Source: Janthinobacterium sp. PC23-8
GTDB taxonomy: Bacteria > Pseudomonadota > Gammaproteobacteria > Burkholderiales > Burkholderiaceae_D
Assembly: GCF_002250505.1 (NCBI RefSeq)
Contig: NZ_NJGY01000001.1
Location: forward strand, 3,411,230-3,475,229
Direction: 5' to 3'
DNA length: 64,000 nucleotides
The notes beneath the pieces were generated by a model, which saw nothing but the letters and a program-made list of their open reading frames with translations, was not told the origin of the DNA and did no database searches. Positions 1-9,057 of the stretch are shown here, piece by piece; within the stretch, counting starts at the first letter, position 1; each line of letters opens with the position of its first letter. Both the position numbers and the translations under genes were made by a program.

Positions 1-2
1 TG

Positions 3-209
3 CGCGAATACGACGGCACCAATATGCTGCGCGTCAACGACGCGGCGCTCAAGGCCTGGCTACCGGTGGAGCCGGGCGGCAAGCCGGAAGATCATCTGTA
101 TCTGATCGATCCGCTGGGCAACCTGATGATGCGTTTCCCGAAAGACGCGGACCCGACCAAGGTCAAGAAAGATATCGCCAAGCTGCTCAAAGCTTCGGCG
201 ATCGGCTAA
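3..209 (+). CDS. SCO/thioredoxin-like cytochrome oxidase-associated protein, C-terminal fragment
   Basis: Only the last 68 residues lie in the window; the frame is open from the left edge, so the true start is outside. The visible end contains HLYLIDPLGNLMMRFPK followed by a Lys-rich helix. This resembles the C-terminal strand and helix of thioredoxin-fold SCO-like proteins encoded just before heme A synthase in Burkholderiales oxidase operons. It ends 9 bp before ctaA, and the ctaA ribosome site overlaps its stop, so the two are almost certainly cotranscribed. Assignment to oxidase assembly is inferred from this context; no catalytic motif is visible in the fragment. Confidence 0.6.
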   Translation, partial: REYDGTNMLRVNDAALKAWLPVEPGGKPEDHLYLIDPLGNLMMRFPKDADPTKVKKDIAKLLKASAIG

Positions 210-218
210 GGAGTCCTG

Positions 219-1403
219 ATGCCGACGATGCATCTTTCCGCACTGGCCCAGCTGGGCCTGACGGGTCTCTTGGTGGCCCTGTTGCCTTTGACCATGGTGT
301 GGGTCTCCGCCGACGCCAACAAATACCGCAAGCTGGTGTGGATCGCCGTCTTTCTGACGGTTGACCTGATCATGTTTGGCGGCTTTACGCGCCTGTCCGA
401 TTCCGGCCTCGGTTGCCCCGACTGGCCCGGTTGCTACGGCTCGGCCAATCCTTTCCTCGCGCACGAGCATATCGTGGCCGCCGAAACGCTGATGCCAAGC
501 GGCCCCGTCACGGTGGCGAAAGCCTGGATCGAAATGACGCACCGCTACCTGGCCATGGCCATTGGCGTGTTGATCGTGGCGATGATGGTGCAGGCCTGGC
601 GCCAGTGGCGAAAAAAGGATGGACAAGGCAACCGCCGCGAGCAATTCGCCCCGGCCCTGCCGACCGCGCTGTTTTTCTTTGTCTGCCTGCAAGGCGCGTT
701 CGGCGCCTGGACGGTCACCCTGAAACTGCAGCCTGTCATCGTCACCATCCACTTGCTGCTGGGCATGGGGCTATTGTCGCTGCTGGTGTGGCTGGGCGGG
801 CGCCAGGATCATGCGGTCTCGCCCGTGCAAAAGGCCGATGCCGAGGCGTCCGTGCTGCGCCCGGTACGCGCCTTGGCCATCATGTCTGCCGTGCTGCTGG
901 CGCTGCAGATCGCCTTGGGCGGCTGGGTCAGCACCAATTACGCGGCGCTGGCCTGCACCGATTTCCCCCTGTGCGGCGGCAAGGTGATCCCCGCGATGGA
1001 TTTCGAGCACGGCTTTTATTTGTGGCGCGAACTGGGCAAGACGGCCGCCGGCCACTACCTGCCGTTCTCGGCCCTGACGGCGATCCATTGGGTGCACCGC
1101 AATTTTGCCTTTGTGGTGCTGGCTGGCATCGGCTATACCGTGTTGCGCGCGTGGCCGCTGCCATCGCTGCGCGGCACGGCGCGCCTGATCGCTCTGGTGC
1201 TGGCGCTGCAGGCGGCCACCGGCATGGCGACGATCTACCTGAACTGGCCGCTGGCCATTGCTGTGATGCATAACGGTGGCGCGGCGCTGCTCGTGTTGTT
1301 GCTGACCATGTTAAACTACAAGGCTAAATTCCAGCTCGATGCTGCACACGGCATCCACCGCGACGCCCTCGCGACAGCACCTTCCGCACGCTCCCAGAAA
1401 TGA
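219..1403 (+). CDS. ctaA: Heme A synthase (COX15/CtaA)
   Basis: 394 residues. Inner-membrane enzyme that oxidises the C8 methyl group of heme O to the formyl group of heme A for aa3-type cytochrome oxidase. The protein has about eight hydrophobic segments. Family marks are visible: [19 protein letters not shown] near residues 50-70 (the conserved Thr-Arg-Leu-Ser plus Cys pair), EMTHRYLA near 107, and HWVHRNFAF near 290, which carry the expected heme-binding histidines. The ATG at 219 has an AAGGAG at 208-213. It overlaps ctaB by 4 bp, implying translational coupling in the oxidase assembly operon. Confidence 0.95.
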   Translation: MPTMHLSALAQLGLTGLLVALLPLTMVWVSADANKYRKLVWIAVFLTVDLIMFGGFTRLSDSGLGCPDWPGCYGSANPFLAHEHIVAAETLMPSGPVTVAKAWIEMTHRYLAMAIGVLIVAMMVQAWRQWRKKDGQGNRREQFAPALPTALFFFVCLQGAFGAWTVTLKLQPVIVTIHLLLGMGLLSLLVWLGGRQDHAVSPVQKADAEASVLRPVRALAIMSAVLLALQIALGGWVSTNYAALACTDFPLCGGKVIPAMDFEHGFYLWRELGKTAAGHYLPFSALTAIHWVHRNFAFVVLAGIGYTVLRAWPLPSLRGTARLIALVLALQAATGMATIYLNWPLAIAVMHNGGAALLVLLLTMLNYKAKFQLDAAHGIHRDALATAPSARSQK

Positions 1404-2299
1404 CTACTCAGACCATCAGCCGTAAACCTTCCCCTCGCATCGCCCAGTATTGGGCGCTGACCAAGCCGCGCGTGACGCAACTGGCCGTCTTTTGCGCCGT
1501 GATCGGCATGTTTTTGGCCAGCGAGGAGCTGCCGGACTGGCAGCCGGTGGTGTTCGGCACCCTCGGCATCTGGCTGCTGGCCGGCGCGGCGTTTGCCGTC
1601 AACTGCCTGGCCGAGCGCGAGATCGACGCGCGCATGGCGCGCACGGCACGCCGGCCGATGGCGATGGGCGATATCACCGTGAAACAGACGGTGGTGTTCG
1701 CGCTGGTGATCGGCGGCCTGGGCATGGGCATCCTGTATTACCTGGTCAATCCGCTGACCATGTGGCTGACCTTTGTGACGTTTGTCGGCTATGCGCTGAT
1801 CTACACCATGGTGCTGAAACCGGCCACGCCGCAAAACATCGTCATCGGCGGCCTGTCCGGCGCCATGCCGCCGGCGCTGGGCTGGGCGGCGGTGGCCAAC
1901 GATGTGCCGATGCAGGCCTGGCTGCTGGTCCTGATCATTTTCGTCTGGACGCCGCCGCACTTCTGGGCGTTGGCCATGTACCGCCGCGATGACTATGCCC
2001 GTTCCGGCCTGCCGATGCTGCCCGTCACGCACGGCCTGAAGTTCACGCAGTTTCACGTGTGGCTGTATTCGATCGCGCTGGCCGCCACCACCCTGATGCC
2101 ATACGCCGTGCGCATGAGCGGACTGATCTACCTGGCCTCGGCCGTGGTGCTCAATGCGGGCTTTCTGTATTATTCGTGGCAGATGTACCGCAAGTACACG
2201 GATTTGATCGCGCGCAAGGCGTTTACCTATTCCATCATCTACCTGTCGCTGCTGTTCGCGGCGCTGCTGGTGGACCACTACCTTCCTCTCGGCTTATGA
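1400..2299 (+). CDS. ctaB: Protoheme IX farnesyltransferase (heme O synthase)
   Basis: 299 residues, usual family length. UbiA-superfamily membrane prenyltransferase that adds a farnesyl group to heme B to make heme O, the substrate of the preceding CtaA. It opens with [12 protein letters not shown] and carries the two polyprenyl-diphosphate/Mg motifs: [19 protein letters not shown] near residues 72-90, and the [19 protein letters not shown] segment near 183-201. Multiple transmembrane helices are evident. The start overlaps the ctaA stop by 4 bp, and its own stop overlaps the next start by 4 bp. Also named cyoE. Confidence 0.96.
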   Translation: MTTQTISRKPSPRIAQYWALTKPRVTQLAVFCAVIGMFLASEELPDWQPVVFGTLGIWLLAGAAFAVNCLAEREIDARMARTARRPMAMGDITVKQTVVFALVIGGLGMGILYYLVNPLTMWLTFVTFVGYALIYTMVLKPATPQNIVIGGLSGAMPPALGWAAVANDVPMQAWLLVLIIFVWTPPHFWALAMYRRDDYARSGLPMLPVTHGLKFTQFHVWLYSIALAATTLMPYAVRMSGLIYLASAVVLNAGFLYYSWQMYRKYTDLIARKAFTYSIIYLSLLFAALLVDHYLPLGL

Positions 2300-2880
2300 A
2301 AAAACTCTTCTGCCTGTTGTTGACGACCTTGCTGCTGGCCGGCTGCGGCAAGCCCGAGGCGCCCAAGCCCGTGTTCCAGAATACCGATGTGACGGGCCTG
2401 GGCTATGCGCGCGAATTTGCGCTGACGGACCATACGGGCAAGCCGCGCACCCTGGCCGACTACAAGGGCAAGGTCGTGCTGATGTTCTTTGGCTACACGC
2501 AATGCCCCGACGTGTGCCCGACCACTATGGCCGACATGGCGCAAGTGATGAAGGACATGGGGCCGCAGGCCGACCAGGTACAGGTGCTGTTCGTCACGGT
2601 CGACCCCGAGCGCGACACGCAGGCGCTGCTGGCCGAATATGTGCCCGCGTTCGACAAGCGCTTTGTCGGCCTGTATGGCGACGCCGCCGCCACCGCCAGG
2701 GTGGCCAAGGAATTCAAGGTGTATTACGCCAAGGTCGAAGGCGAAACCGACAGCAGCTACACGGTCGACCATACGGCCGGCACCTATGTCTTCGATCGCC
2801 AGGGCAAGATCCGCCTGTTCGTGCGCCACGGCGAGAAGCCGGCCGCCATCGCGCACGACCTTAAACTTCTGCTATCCTGA
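2296..2880 (+). CDS. SCO1/SenC family copper chaperone lipoprotein
   Basis: 194 residues from the ATG at 2296, which overlaps the ctaB stop. The N-terminus is a lipoprotein signal ending in LLLAGC, so the protein is likely anchored on the periplasmic face. The thioredoxin-like domain carries the copper-binding pair CPDVCP (near residues 72-77) and a distal His in [11 protein letters not shown], the classic Cu ligands of SCO proteins. Known role: delivery of copper to the CuA site of cytochrome oxidase subunit II. Position directly after ctaA-ctaB supports this. A longer in-frame reading upstream is rejected because it lies wholly inside ctaB and lacks the signal peptide. Confidence 0.93.
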   Translation: MKKLFCLLLTTLLLAGCGKPEAPKPVFQNTDVTGLGYAREFALTDHTGKPRTLADYKGKVVLMFFGYTQCPDVCPTTMADMAQVMKDMGPQADQVQVLFVTVDPERDTQALLAEYVPAFDKRFVGLYGDAAATARVAKEFKVYYAKVEGETDSSYTVDHTAGTYVFDRQGKIRLFVRHGEKPAAIAHDLKLLLS

Positions 2881-2924
2881 GCCAGCGGCGCCACCGGGGC
2901 GCCATTTCAGGATGCACGCAGTAC

Positions 2925-4004
2925 ATGGACAAACGTTTCGAGCCTCACGCCCGCCTGGCAGCCGTCATCTTTCTGGTGATCGGCTGCTTTTTCGTCTTGC
3001 GTCCCTTCTTGCCGGCGATGCTGTTCGCCGTCTGCGTCAGTATTTCCAGCTGGCCCTTGTATCTGCTGCTGCTGGGCCGGGTCAAGGGGCGGCGCAACCT
3101 GGCCGCCGCCATCATGACGGCCTCCTTGGTGCTGGTGATCGTGCTGCCGCTGGTGCTGGTCACCTACAACCTGGCCGACAATGTCGCGCGCATCTATGAG
3201 CAAGCGCGGCTGGCGCTCGACGAAGGCGCGCTGCATCCGCCGGCCTGGCTGGCCGATATTCCGCTGATCGGCGACACCATCGATGGTTATATCCGCCGCA
3301 TTATCGGCGACCGCGAAGAGCTGCTGAACCTGGGCAAGAACATGCTGGAGCCGGCGCGCCATTTCCTCACCTCCGGCGGCATCGTGCTCGGTAGCGGCGT
3401 GGCGCAGACCAGCCTGGCCGTGTTCGTCAGTTTCTTCCTGTACCGCGATGGGCAATTGCTGCGTACTGCTTTGCTCAATGGCAGCGCGCGGATTATCGGC
3501 GACAGCGCGCCCGGCGTGGCGCTGACCATCAGCCGCACCATCCGCGGCGTGATGTATGGCCTGCTCGGCACTGCCCTGGCGCAGGCGCTGGTGGCGGTGG
3601 TGGGATTTTTGATTGCCGGCGTGCCGGCCGTGGCCTTGCTGGGCATTGCCACGTTTGTCTTGTCGCTGGTGCCGGTCGGCCCGCCCTTGGTATGGGGCGG
3701 CGCCGCCATCTGGCTGTTCAACGGCGGTCAGACGGGCTGGGGCATCTTCATGCTGGTGTGGGGCGCACTGTTGATCAGCGGCGTCGACAACGTGGTCAAG
3801 CCGCTGTTGATCAGCCGTGGCAGCAGCCTGCCGTTCCTGCTGGTGCTGCTGGGCGTGCTCGGCGGCGTGCTGGCCTTCGGTTTTGTCGGCATCTTTATCG
3901 GCCCGACCCTGCTGGCCGTGCTGTACAGCCTGCTGCAGACCTGGACCCTGGGCGTGACCACCGTGCCGCAGGGTAAAGATTCATTGAGCGATCAAAAAAC
4001 CTAG
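2925..4004 (+). CDS. AI-2E family transporter / UPF0118 permease
   Basis: 359 residues, typical for the AI-2E transporter (PerM/YdiK/TqsA) family. There is an N-terminal pair of hydrophobic helices, a soluble stretch (about residues 75-150), then five or so C-terminal membrane helices. The family-like run LSLVPVGPPLVWGGAA sits near residues 245-260, with VDNVVKPLLIS near 286. Substrate is unknown; members have been linked to autoinducer-2 export or Na+/H+ antiport, and the sequence does not decide between them. It follows the SCO gene by 44 bp on the same strand and its stop overlaps the convergent CorC-like gene by 4 bp. Confidence 0.85.
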   Translation: MDKRFEPHARLAAVIFLVIGCFFVLRPFLPAMLFAVCVSISSWPLYLLLLGRVKGRRNLAAAIMTASLVLVIVLPLVLVTYNLADNVARIYEQARLALDEGALHPPAWLADIPLIGDTIDGYIRRIIGDREELLNLGKNMLEPARHFLTSGGIVLGSGVAQTSLAVFVSFFLYRDGQLLRTALLNGSARIIGDSAPGVALTISRTIRGVMYGLLGTALAQALVAVVGFLIAGVPAVALLGIATFVLSLVPVGPPLVWGGAAIWLFNGGQTGWGIFMLVWGALLISGVDNVVKPLLISRGSSLPFLLVLLGVLGGVLAFGFVGIFIGPTLLAVLYSLLQTWTLGVTTVPQGKDSLSDQKT

Positions 4005-5341
4005 TCGCGCAGGTCGGCGTCGAGCTCGCGCTCAACTTTTGGTATCACCTTGATCAGGACGATGCGCGGTCCGTTCATCTTCTTGACGACGATATCGAAG
4101 TCGACAAAGGTGATGCGCTGTCCCTGTTTCGGGATATCGCCGAGCTTGACCATGATCAGGCCGCCGACCGATTCCACGTCGTCCAGGCCCAGCTCCTCGT
4201 TTTCGATATCGATGCCGAGGATGCGTTCGAGCGAGAAGATGGGCAGGCTGGCCTTGCCGATCAGGGTGCCGTCGCTCTGCTTGAGCCAGTCGTTTTCATT
4301 GCGGCGGAATTCATCGCGGATTTCCCCCACCATGGCGCCCAGCAAATTGTCGAGGGTAATGAAGCCGACCGGGCGCTTGCCTTTTTCGCCGATCAGCGCG
4401 AAGTGCGGCGCACCGTCGCGAAAGCGGCGGAACAGTTCCAGCGCCGGCGTGCGCGCCGAAATGATGTCCACCGGGCGCAGGAAAGGAATCAGCGAGCTGA
4501 TGGTCTTGCCGGCCTGCTGGGCGAAAAACAGGTCTTTCAGGTGGATCACGCCCAGCACGTCGTCTTCGTTGGTGTCGAAATACGGGTAGCGGCTGAAGCG
4601 GTTGCGCAGCACCGTTTCCAGGTTCTGCTCCAGGGTTTCCGAGGCATACAGGGCGACTACTTCATTGAGCGGACGCATCAGGTCCGACACCGTCATCTGC
4701 TCGAAATCGAGCGACTGGGCCAGGATATTGCGCTCGTCGCGCGTGAATTTCTCGCCGGGCTGGCTGGTGCGCAGGATCAGTTTCAGTTCTTCCGATGAAT
4801 AATGGGCGTCATGGCCGCCCTTGCCGGACAGGCCCGCCATGCGCAGCACCCAGTTGGCGCTGGCGTTGAGCAGGAAGATGGCCGGATACATGGCCCAGTA
4901 AAAGCCGTACAGGGGAATCGCGCTCCACAGGCCGACCGCTTCCGGGTTGCGGATCGCCATCGACTTGGGCGCCAGTTCGCCGACCACGATATGCAAAAAG
5001 GAAATCACGCTGAAAGCCATCACGAAGGACACGCCGTGGATCAGCTCCTGCGAGCTCACGCCGAGGGCGCCGAACACGGGTTCGAGCAGGCCGGCAAAGG
5101 CCGGCTCGCCGACCCAGCCCAGGCCCAGCGAGGCAAGCGTGATGCCCAGCTGGCAGGCCGACAGGTAGGCGTCGAGCTGTCCATGCACCTTGGCCAGGAT
5201 GCGGCCCCGTAGTCCCTGGGTCTTGGCGATGGCGCGGATGCGCGTGCGCCGCAAGGTAACGATGCCAAATTCGGCGGCAACAAAAAAACCGTTGAGCGCG
5301 ACCAGGAAAAAGGCGAGCAGGACGAGCAAGACATTATGCAT
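4001..5341 (-). CDS. CNNM/CBS-domain membrane protein (CorC/HlyC 'hemolysin' family)
   Basis: 446 residues. Domains in order: a DUF21/CNNM transmembrane region (about 1-190, several hydrophobic helices), a CBS pair (about 210-335, including DLMRPLNEVVALYASETLEQ), and a C-terminal CorC_HlyC domain (about 350-435, with the typical VGGLIMVKLGDIPKQGQ). The family is linked to Mg2+/Co2+ transport or efflux; the name hemolysin is historical and not supported as a function. Transcribed leftward, converging on the AI-2E gene with a 4-bp overlap of the ends. Confidence 0.88.
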   Translation of the reverse strand: MHNVLLVLLAFFLVALNGFFVAAEFGIVTLRRTRIRAIAKTQGLRGRILAKVHGQLDAYLSACQLGITLASLGLGWVGEPAFAGLLEPVFGALGVSSQELIHGVSFVMAFSVISFLHIVVGELAPKSMAIRNPEAVGLWSAIPLYGFYWAMYPAIFLLNASANWVLRMAGLSGKGGHDAHYSSEELKLILRTSQPGEKFTRDERNILAQSLDFEQMTVSDLMRPLNEVVALYASETLEQNLETVLRNRFSRYPYFDTNEDDVLGVIHLKDLFFAQQAGKTISSLIPFLRPVDIISARTPALELFRRFRDGAPHFALIGEKGKRPVGFITLDNLLGAMVGEIRDEFRRNENDWLKQSDGTLIGKASLPIFSLERILGIDIENEELGLDDVESVGGLIMVKLGDIPKQGQRITFVDFDIVVKKMNGPRIVLIKVIPKVERELDADLRD

Positions 5342-5429
5342 GGGGACGCAAAAAGATGGGCTGTTAAAACGTCATCTTAAACGACGAAGGGCACAGTATG
5401 CTAATTTCCGGCAATTCGGCCCTGCGCTG

Positions 5430-5782
5430 TTACACGATGCTGCCGCGTGTGGCGTCGACCAGGGGTGCGGCGCTTCGTTCGCCCAGCGCCTGCAGCAAGC
5501 CCTCGAGTCGTTCGCGCGGCCATGCGCCTGCTCGGCGGCACTCAGGCCGATAATCGGCAAGAAGGAAAATTTTTCCGAGACAAATCCATATTCTTTCGGG
5601 TAGTGCGGGCTGGGCGCCATGATGATGGCGCTCAGTGCGGCATGCTCGCCATCGATGGGGCCGCCAACCGACATGCGGTGCCAGGCATCCAGTGGTTCCT
5701 GATCGCGTACAACATGCAACGTTGTAGTGGCGTACGGTACGAGCGGCCATATCAGTTTCCCACTGCAGGTAGTGGTCAGCAT
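5430..5782 (-). pseudogene. Relic resembling the C-terminus of a suppressor-of-fused (SUFU) domain protein
   Basis: Two adjacent leftward frames join into one plausible protein end. The first (about 5782-5525) contains SVGGPIDGEHAALSAIIMA and then FSFLPIIGLSAAEQAHGRA. The second (about 5525-5430) gives ERLEGLLQALGERS and ends DATRGSIV before TAA. Read with a one-base shift near 5525 this matches the layout of the C-terminal half of bacterial SUFU-domain proteins as I remember them (GHT..G, a hydrophobic strand with Pro, FLxxxxLxxxE, helix, final D-x-x-R-x-S-V). The N-terminal half is absent because the serine hydrolase gene occupies that position. The family call is from memory of the consensus only. 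Confidence 0.45.
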
Positions 5783-5797
5783 GTTAATCTTGTCGCC

Positions 5798-6817
5798 ATG
5801 AAAAATCTTGCTCTTCACTTTGAGGCCCTGCAGGCGCGTCTGCCTGCCGACGGCCCCGGCTTCAGCGCACTGGTGCTGCGCCACGGCCAGCCCGTCTTCG
5901 AACTGCACCACGGCCTCGCTTGCCTGGAACTGGGCGTGCCGCTGACGGGCAGGTCGCGTTATTACCTGGCGTCCGAATCGAAGCAGTTTACGGCCGCCTG
6001 CATGCTCGATCTGGTGCGCCAGGCACTGATCGGCCTCGATGACGATGTCGCGCCGCACTTGCCGGAAGTGCGGCAGTTCGGGCAGGCGATCAGTGTGCGC
6101 CAGTTGCTCAACCACACCAGCGGCATCCCCGATTATTTTGCTTTTCTACAGTGCCAGCTGGGCCGGCACGACAGCGACTATTTCAATAATGCGCATTTGC
6201 TGCGCATCATCGAGAAAATGGATGAGCTGGCGTTTGCGCCCGGCAGCGCCCATGCCTACAGCAACTGCAATTACATCTTGCTGGCCAGGCTGGTGGAAGT
6301 ACTGAGTGGACAATCGTTGACGGAACACGCGCGCAGCACCCTGTTTGCGCCGCTCGGCATGCACGCCACCATGTTCGATGCGGAGCGGCAAGCCGTCATG
6401 CCGCAGCGCGTGCGCAGCTATACAAGCGATGCGTCGTTGCCGGGCGGCTACCGCCAGCACCTGGGCAATGCCAATACCGTCGGTGATGGCGGTGTGTATG
6501 CCTCGCTGCATGACCTGGCCTTGTGGGAGCGCGCATGGCATCACCAGTACGTTGATCCCGACAGCCTGGTGCGTTCCCTGCTGCAACCGTCGAGCGCACC
6601 TGACGGCAACTGCTGGCCCTACCGCTTTGGCCTGGAAGTGGTCGAGCACGCTGGGCGCGAGGTAGTGTTTCATGGCGGCGGCCTGTGGGGATTTCGTAGC
6701 CTGATACTGCGCCTGCCGCAGGCCGGCCTGTCTGTGCTGCAACTGTCAAATTGCGATACGGCCGAACCGGACCAGCCGGCCCTGCTGGCGGCGATCACGG
6801 CTGATCTGGACAGTTGA
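5798..6817 (+). CDS. Serine hydrolase, beta-lactamase/class C family
   Basis: 339 residues from the ATG at 5798. Penicillin-binding-like hydrolase fold. The nucleophile motif S-x-x-K appears as SESKQF near residues 66-71, the Y-x-N motif as YSNCNY near 153-158, and the third motif as HGGG near 292-295, as in the class C/esterase branch. NHTSGIPDYF is the typical family run. No signal peptide, so it is probably cytoplasmic. Substrate cannot be told: esterase, D-aminopeptidase or peptidase activities occur in the family. The frame is open further upstream, but that extension crosses the antisense relic and has no family similarity. No clear Shine-Dalgarno is seen. Confidence 0.82.
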   Translation: MKNLALHFEALQARLPADGPGFSALVLRHGQPVFELHHGLACLELGVPLTGRSRYYLASESKQFTAACMLDLVRQALIGLDDDVAPHLPEVRQFGQAISVRQLLNHTSGIPDYFAFLQCQLGRHDSDYFNNAHLLRIIEKMDELAFAPGSAHAYSNCNYILLARLVEVLSGQSLTEHARSTLFAPLGMHATMFDAERQAVMPQRVRSYTSDASLPGGYRQHLGNANTVGDGGVYASLHDLALWERAWHHQYVDPDSLVRSLLQPSSAPDGNCWPYRFGLEVVEHAGREVVFHGGGLWGFRSLILRLPQAGLSVLQLSNCDTAEPDQPALLAAITADLDS

Positions 6818-7723
6818 TCAGGGCGCGGCGGGCGGTTTTTGCACGGCCGCCAGGATCACGCCCAGCGCCGGATGCATGATCTTGCGCTCATTGGAAATCA
6901 CATAGAACTGTTCGCGCAGCGACGACGCTTCGCCCACCAGCAAGGCGCCGAACTGTTCCTCGATCTCGGCCGCCAGGCTGGCTGATGCAAAAAACAGGCC
7001 CAGGCCCTTGCGGCCAAAGGCGTTGAGCATGGCGTTGTCTTCAAATTCGCCGACCACGTCGGGCCGCACGCCTTCGTGCACCATCCACTCGTCGATGCGC
7101 CCGCGCAAGGCGTTATTGCGCGTCGGTAGCAAAAATGGCGCGCCATTGAGGCTTTGCGGAAAGTTGTCGCGGTAGCGCTCGGCCAGCGCCGGCACGCCGA
7201 ACAGCTTCATGGCGCTTTCGCCCCACAGATGGCTCGCTACGCGCAGGCTGGCGCCGGCCGGCACGGTGCGGTCGGTCAGCACCAGGTCCAGCTTGTGCAG
7301 GGCCAGGTCCGCCAGCAGCGATTCGAATTCGTCTTCCAGGCACACCAGCTTGACCGGCTGGCCCAGGGTGCGCGTGGCGTCGAGCATGCGGTAGGCGATC
7401 AGTTTCGGCAGGGAGTCCGAGATGCCCACCGTCAGGCGCATCTTTTCCGCGTCGGTGTCGGCCAGGGCATCCTGCATCTGTTCGCCCAACAAGAAGATCC
7501 GGTCCGCGTAGCTGAGCGCCAGGCGGCCGGCCTCGGTCGGCACCAGGCGCCGCCCCTGCGGCTGCAGCAAGGACTTGCCCAGCTCCTTTTCCAGCAGCGC
7601 CAGTTGGGTGCTGATGGTCTGCACGGCCAGGCCCAGGCGCTCGGCGGCGCGCGTCACGCCGCCCTCCTTGGCGACGACCCAGAAGAAATACAAATGGCGG
7701 TAATTGAAGCCCGTGGTTTTCAT
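6818..7723 (-). CDS. LysR-family regulator, NhaR-like
   Basis: 301 residues. The N-terminal winged helix begins NYRHLYFFWVVAKEGGVTR, the form seen in NhaR-type LysR regulators (N-Y-x-H-L-x-Y-F-W), followed by QTISTQLALLEKELGKSLL. The rest (about 90-300) is the periplasmic-binding-like effector domain. NhaR in enterobacteria activates a Na+/H+ antiporter gene in response to sodium; the inducer here is unknown. It is divergent from the DUF475 membrane gene, separated by 111 bp, the usual LysR arrangement, so that gene is the likely target. Its stop abuts the serine hydrolase stop tail to tail. Confidence 0.85.
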   Translation of the reverse strand: MKTTGFNYRHLYFFWVVAKEGGVTRAAERLGLAVQTISTQLALLEKELGKSLLQPQGRRLVPTEAGRLALSYADRIFLLGEQMQDALADTDAEKMRLTVGISDSLPKLIAYRMLDATRTLGQPVKLVCLEDEFESLLADLALHKLDLVLTDRTVPAGASLRVASHLWGESAMKLFGVPALAERYRDNFPQSLNGAPFLLPTRNNALRGRIDEWMVHEGVRPDVVGEFEDNAMLNAFGRKGLGLFFASASLAAEIEEQFGALLVGEASSLREQFYVISNERKIMHPALGVILAAVQKPPAAP

Positions 7724-7796
7724 GGTTGACCGTATCTTCTGTTTTTACGAAGTAATGCTTCCATTATCTTCCATTTTTAAATCAATCGTGCGCACC

Positions 7797-7802
7797 TATA
7801 CT
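7797..7802 (+). promoter_or_regulatory. Possible -10 element of the DUF475 gene
   Basis: TATACT at 7797-7802 lies 33 bp before the start of the DUF475 gene in the divergent intergenic region with the NhaR-like regulator. A poor -35 (TTTTTA, 7774-7779) sits 17 bp upstream, which would fit a promoter needing an activator. A short perfect palindrome GTTTGCAAAC follows at 7810-7819. Weak evidence, from position and match only. Confidence 0.3.
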
Positions 7803-7834
7803 TTGCCGATGTTTGCAAACTCATAGGAGAATTG

Positions 7835-8905
7835 ATGAAGCATTTCAGAGTGTCATTTTTAGTGACATTTATCTGCCTGGGCATTTCCGCCTGGTGGGGC
7901 TACACCCATGGCGGTGTGTCCGCCATGCTGTCGGCGCTCGGTATTGCCGTGATCCTGGGCGTCATGGAAGTGTCGCTGTCGTTCGACAATGCGGTTGTCA
8001 ATGCTTCTGTCCTGAAAAACTGGGACAAATTCTGGCAAGGCCTGTTTCTCGGCGTAGGCATCATCATCGCCGTGTTCGGCATGCGCTTGCTGTTTCCGCT
8101 GGTCATCGTGGCGCAAGCGGCCGATCTGGGACTGCTGGAAGTGTGGAACCTGGCGCTCAGCGACCCCGAACAGTATTCGCTGCACCTGACGAATCACCAT
8201 GCGGAAGTGGCGGCCTTCGGCGGCATCTTCCTGCTGCTGGTCTTCCTGAACTTCTTGCTGGACCATGAAAAAGAAACCCACTGGCTGGGCCGCTTCGAAG
8301 AAAAGCTCGGCGCGCTGGGCAAGATTTCCTCGATTTCCGTGATGATTGCGCTGGGCACGTTGATGGCCAGCCTGGGCATGATCGAAGATGGGCAAAAACT
8401 GGTGGTGCTGACGGCGGGCCTGTGGGGTATTCTGACCTACGTCGGCGTCGATGTGATCAGCGGCTTGCTTGAAGGCGACAACGGTGACGGCACGATGGGC
8501 GACATCGTCAAGCGCGGCGGTATTGGTGGCTTCCTGTACCTGGAAGTGCTCGACGCCTCGTTCAGCTTTGACGGCGTGATCGGCGCTTTCGCCATCACCA
8601 AGGACGTGGTCATCATCATGCTGGGCCTGGCCATTGGCGCGATGTTCGTGCGTTCGATGACGGTGTTTCTGGTCCGCAAGGGTACATTGGATGAGTTCGT
8701 TTATCTGGAACACGGTGCCCACTATGCGATCGGCATCCTGGCCGTGATCATGTTGGTCAGCATGAAGTTCCATGTACCCGAGATCTTTACCGGCCTGATT
8801 GGCGTGGCCTTTATTCTCGCCTCGCTGTGGTCGTCGATCCGCTACAAACGCAGGATGGCGCTGGAAGAGGGCAAGACCGAAGCGCTGGAATCAGTCAAGG
8901 CATAA
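7835..8905 (+). CDS. DUF475 / TerC-superfamily integral membrane protein
   Basis: 356 residues, polytopic. Contains the repeated acidic membrane motif typical of TerC relatives: EVSLSFDNAVVNASVL near residues 47-62, and EVLDASFSFDGVIGAFAITK near 237-256. Acidic residues within helices suggest metal ion handling. TerC-family proteins are associated with tellurite resistance and Mn2+ export; the DUF475 branch itself is poorly characterised. The ATG at 7835 is chosen because AGGAG at 7825-7829 is well spaced for it; the TTG three bases earlier would be too close. Followed by two TerD genes on the same strand, suggesting one functional group. Confidence 0.85.
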   Translation: MKHFRVSFLVTFICLGISAWWGYTHGGVSAMLSALGIAVILGVMEVSLSFDNAVVNASVLKNWDKFWQGLFLGVGIIIAVFGMRLLFPLVIVAQAADLGLLEVWNLALSDPEQYSLHLTNHHAEVAAFGGIFLLLVFLNFLLDHEKETHWLGRFEEKLGALGKISSISVMIALGTLMASLGMIEDGQKLVVLTAGLWGILTYVGVDVISGLLEGDNGDGTMGDIVKRGGIGGFLYLEVLDASFSFDGVIGAFAITKDVVIIMLGLAIGAMFVRSMTVFLVRKGTLDEFVYLEHGAHYAIGILAVIMLVSMKFHVPEIFTGLIGVAFILASLWSSIRYKRRMALEEGKTEALESVKA

Positions 8906-9057
8906 GCGGTCAAAAAAGAATGCGCGGCAAACGACTACACCGGTTTGCTGTGATAGGTAGCAAGCGTCGCCGCCGGCCCGGGGAGTCGGGCCGGTGGAGG
9001 GCGCCAGGTGTTTTGTGACATATGCGGTACCTTCATTTCACATAGGAGAAATACATC

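Noticed and set aside
5447..5797. In-frame N-terminal extension of the serine hydrolase gene
   Set aside because: The extension has no family similarity and overlaps the antisense relic; the first residues matching the fold start at the ATG at 5798.
8973..8994. GC-rich hairpin between DUF475 and the first TerD gene as a terminator
   Set aside because: The stem is strong but there is no following T-run, so termination cannot be claimed; it may only attenuate or protect mRNA.
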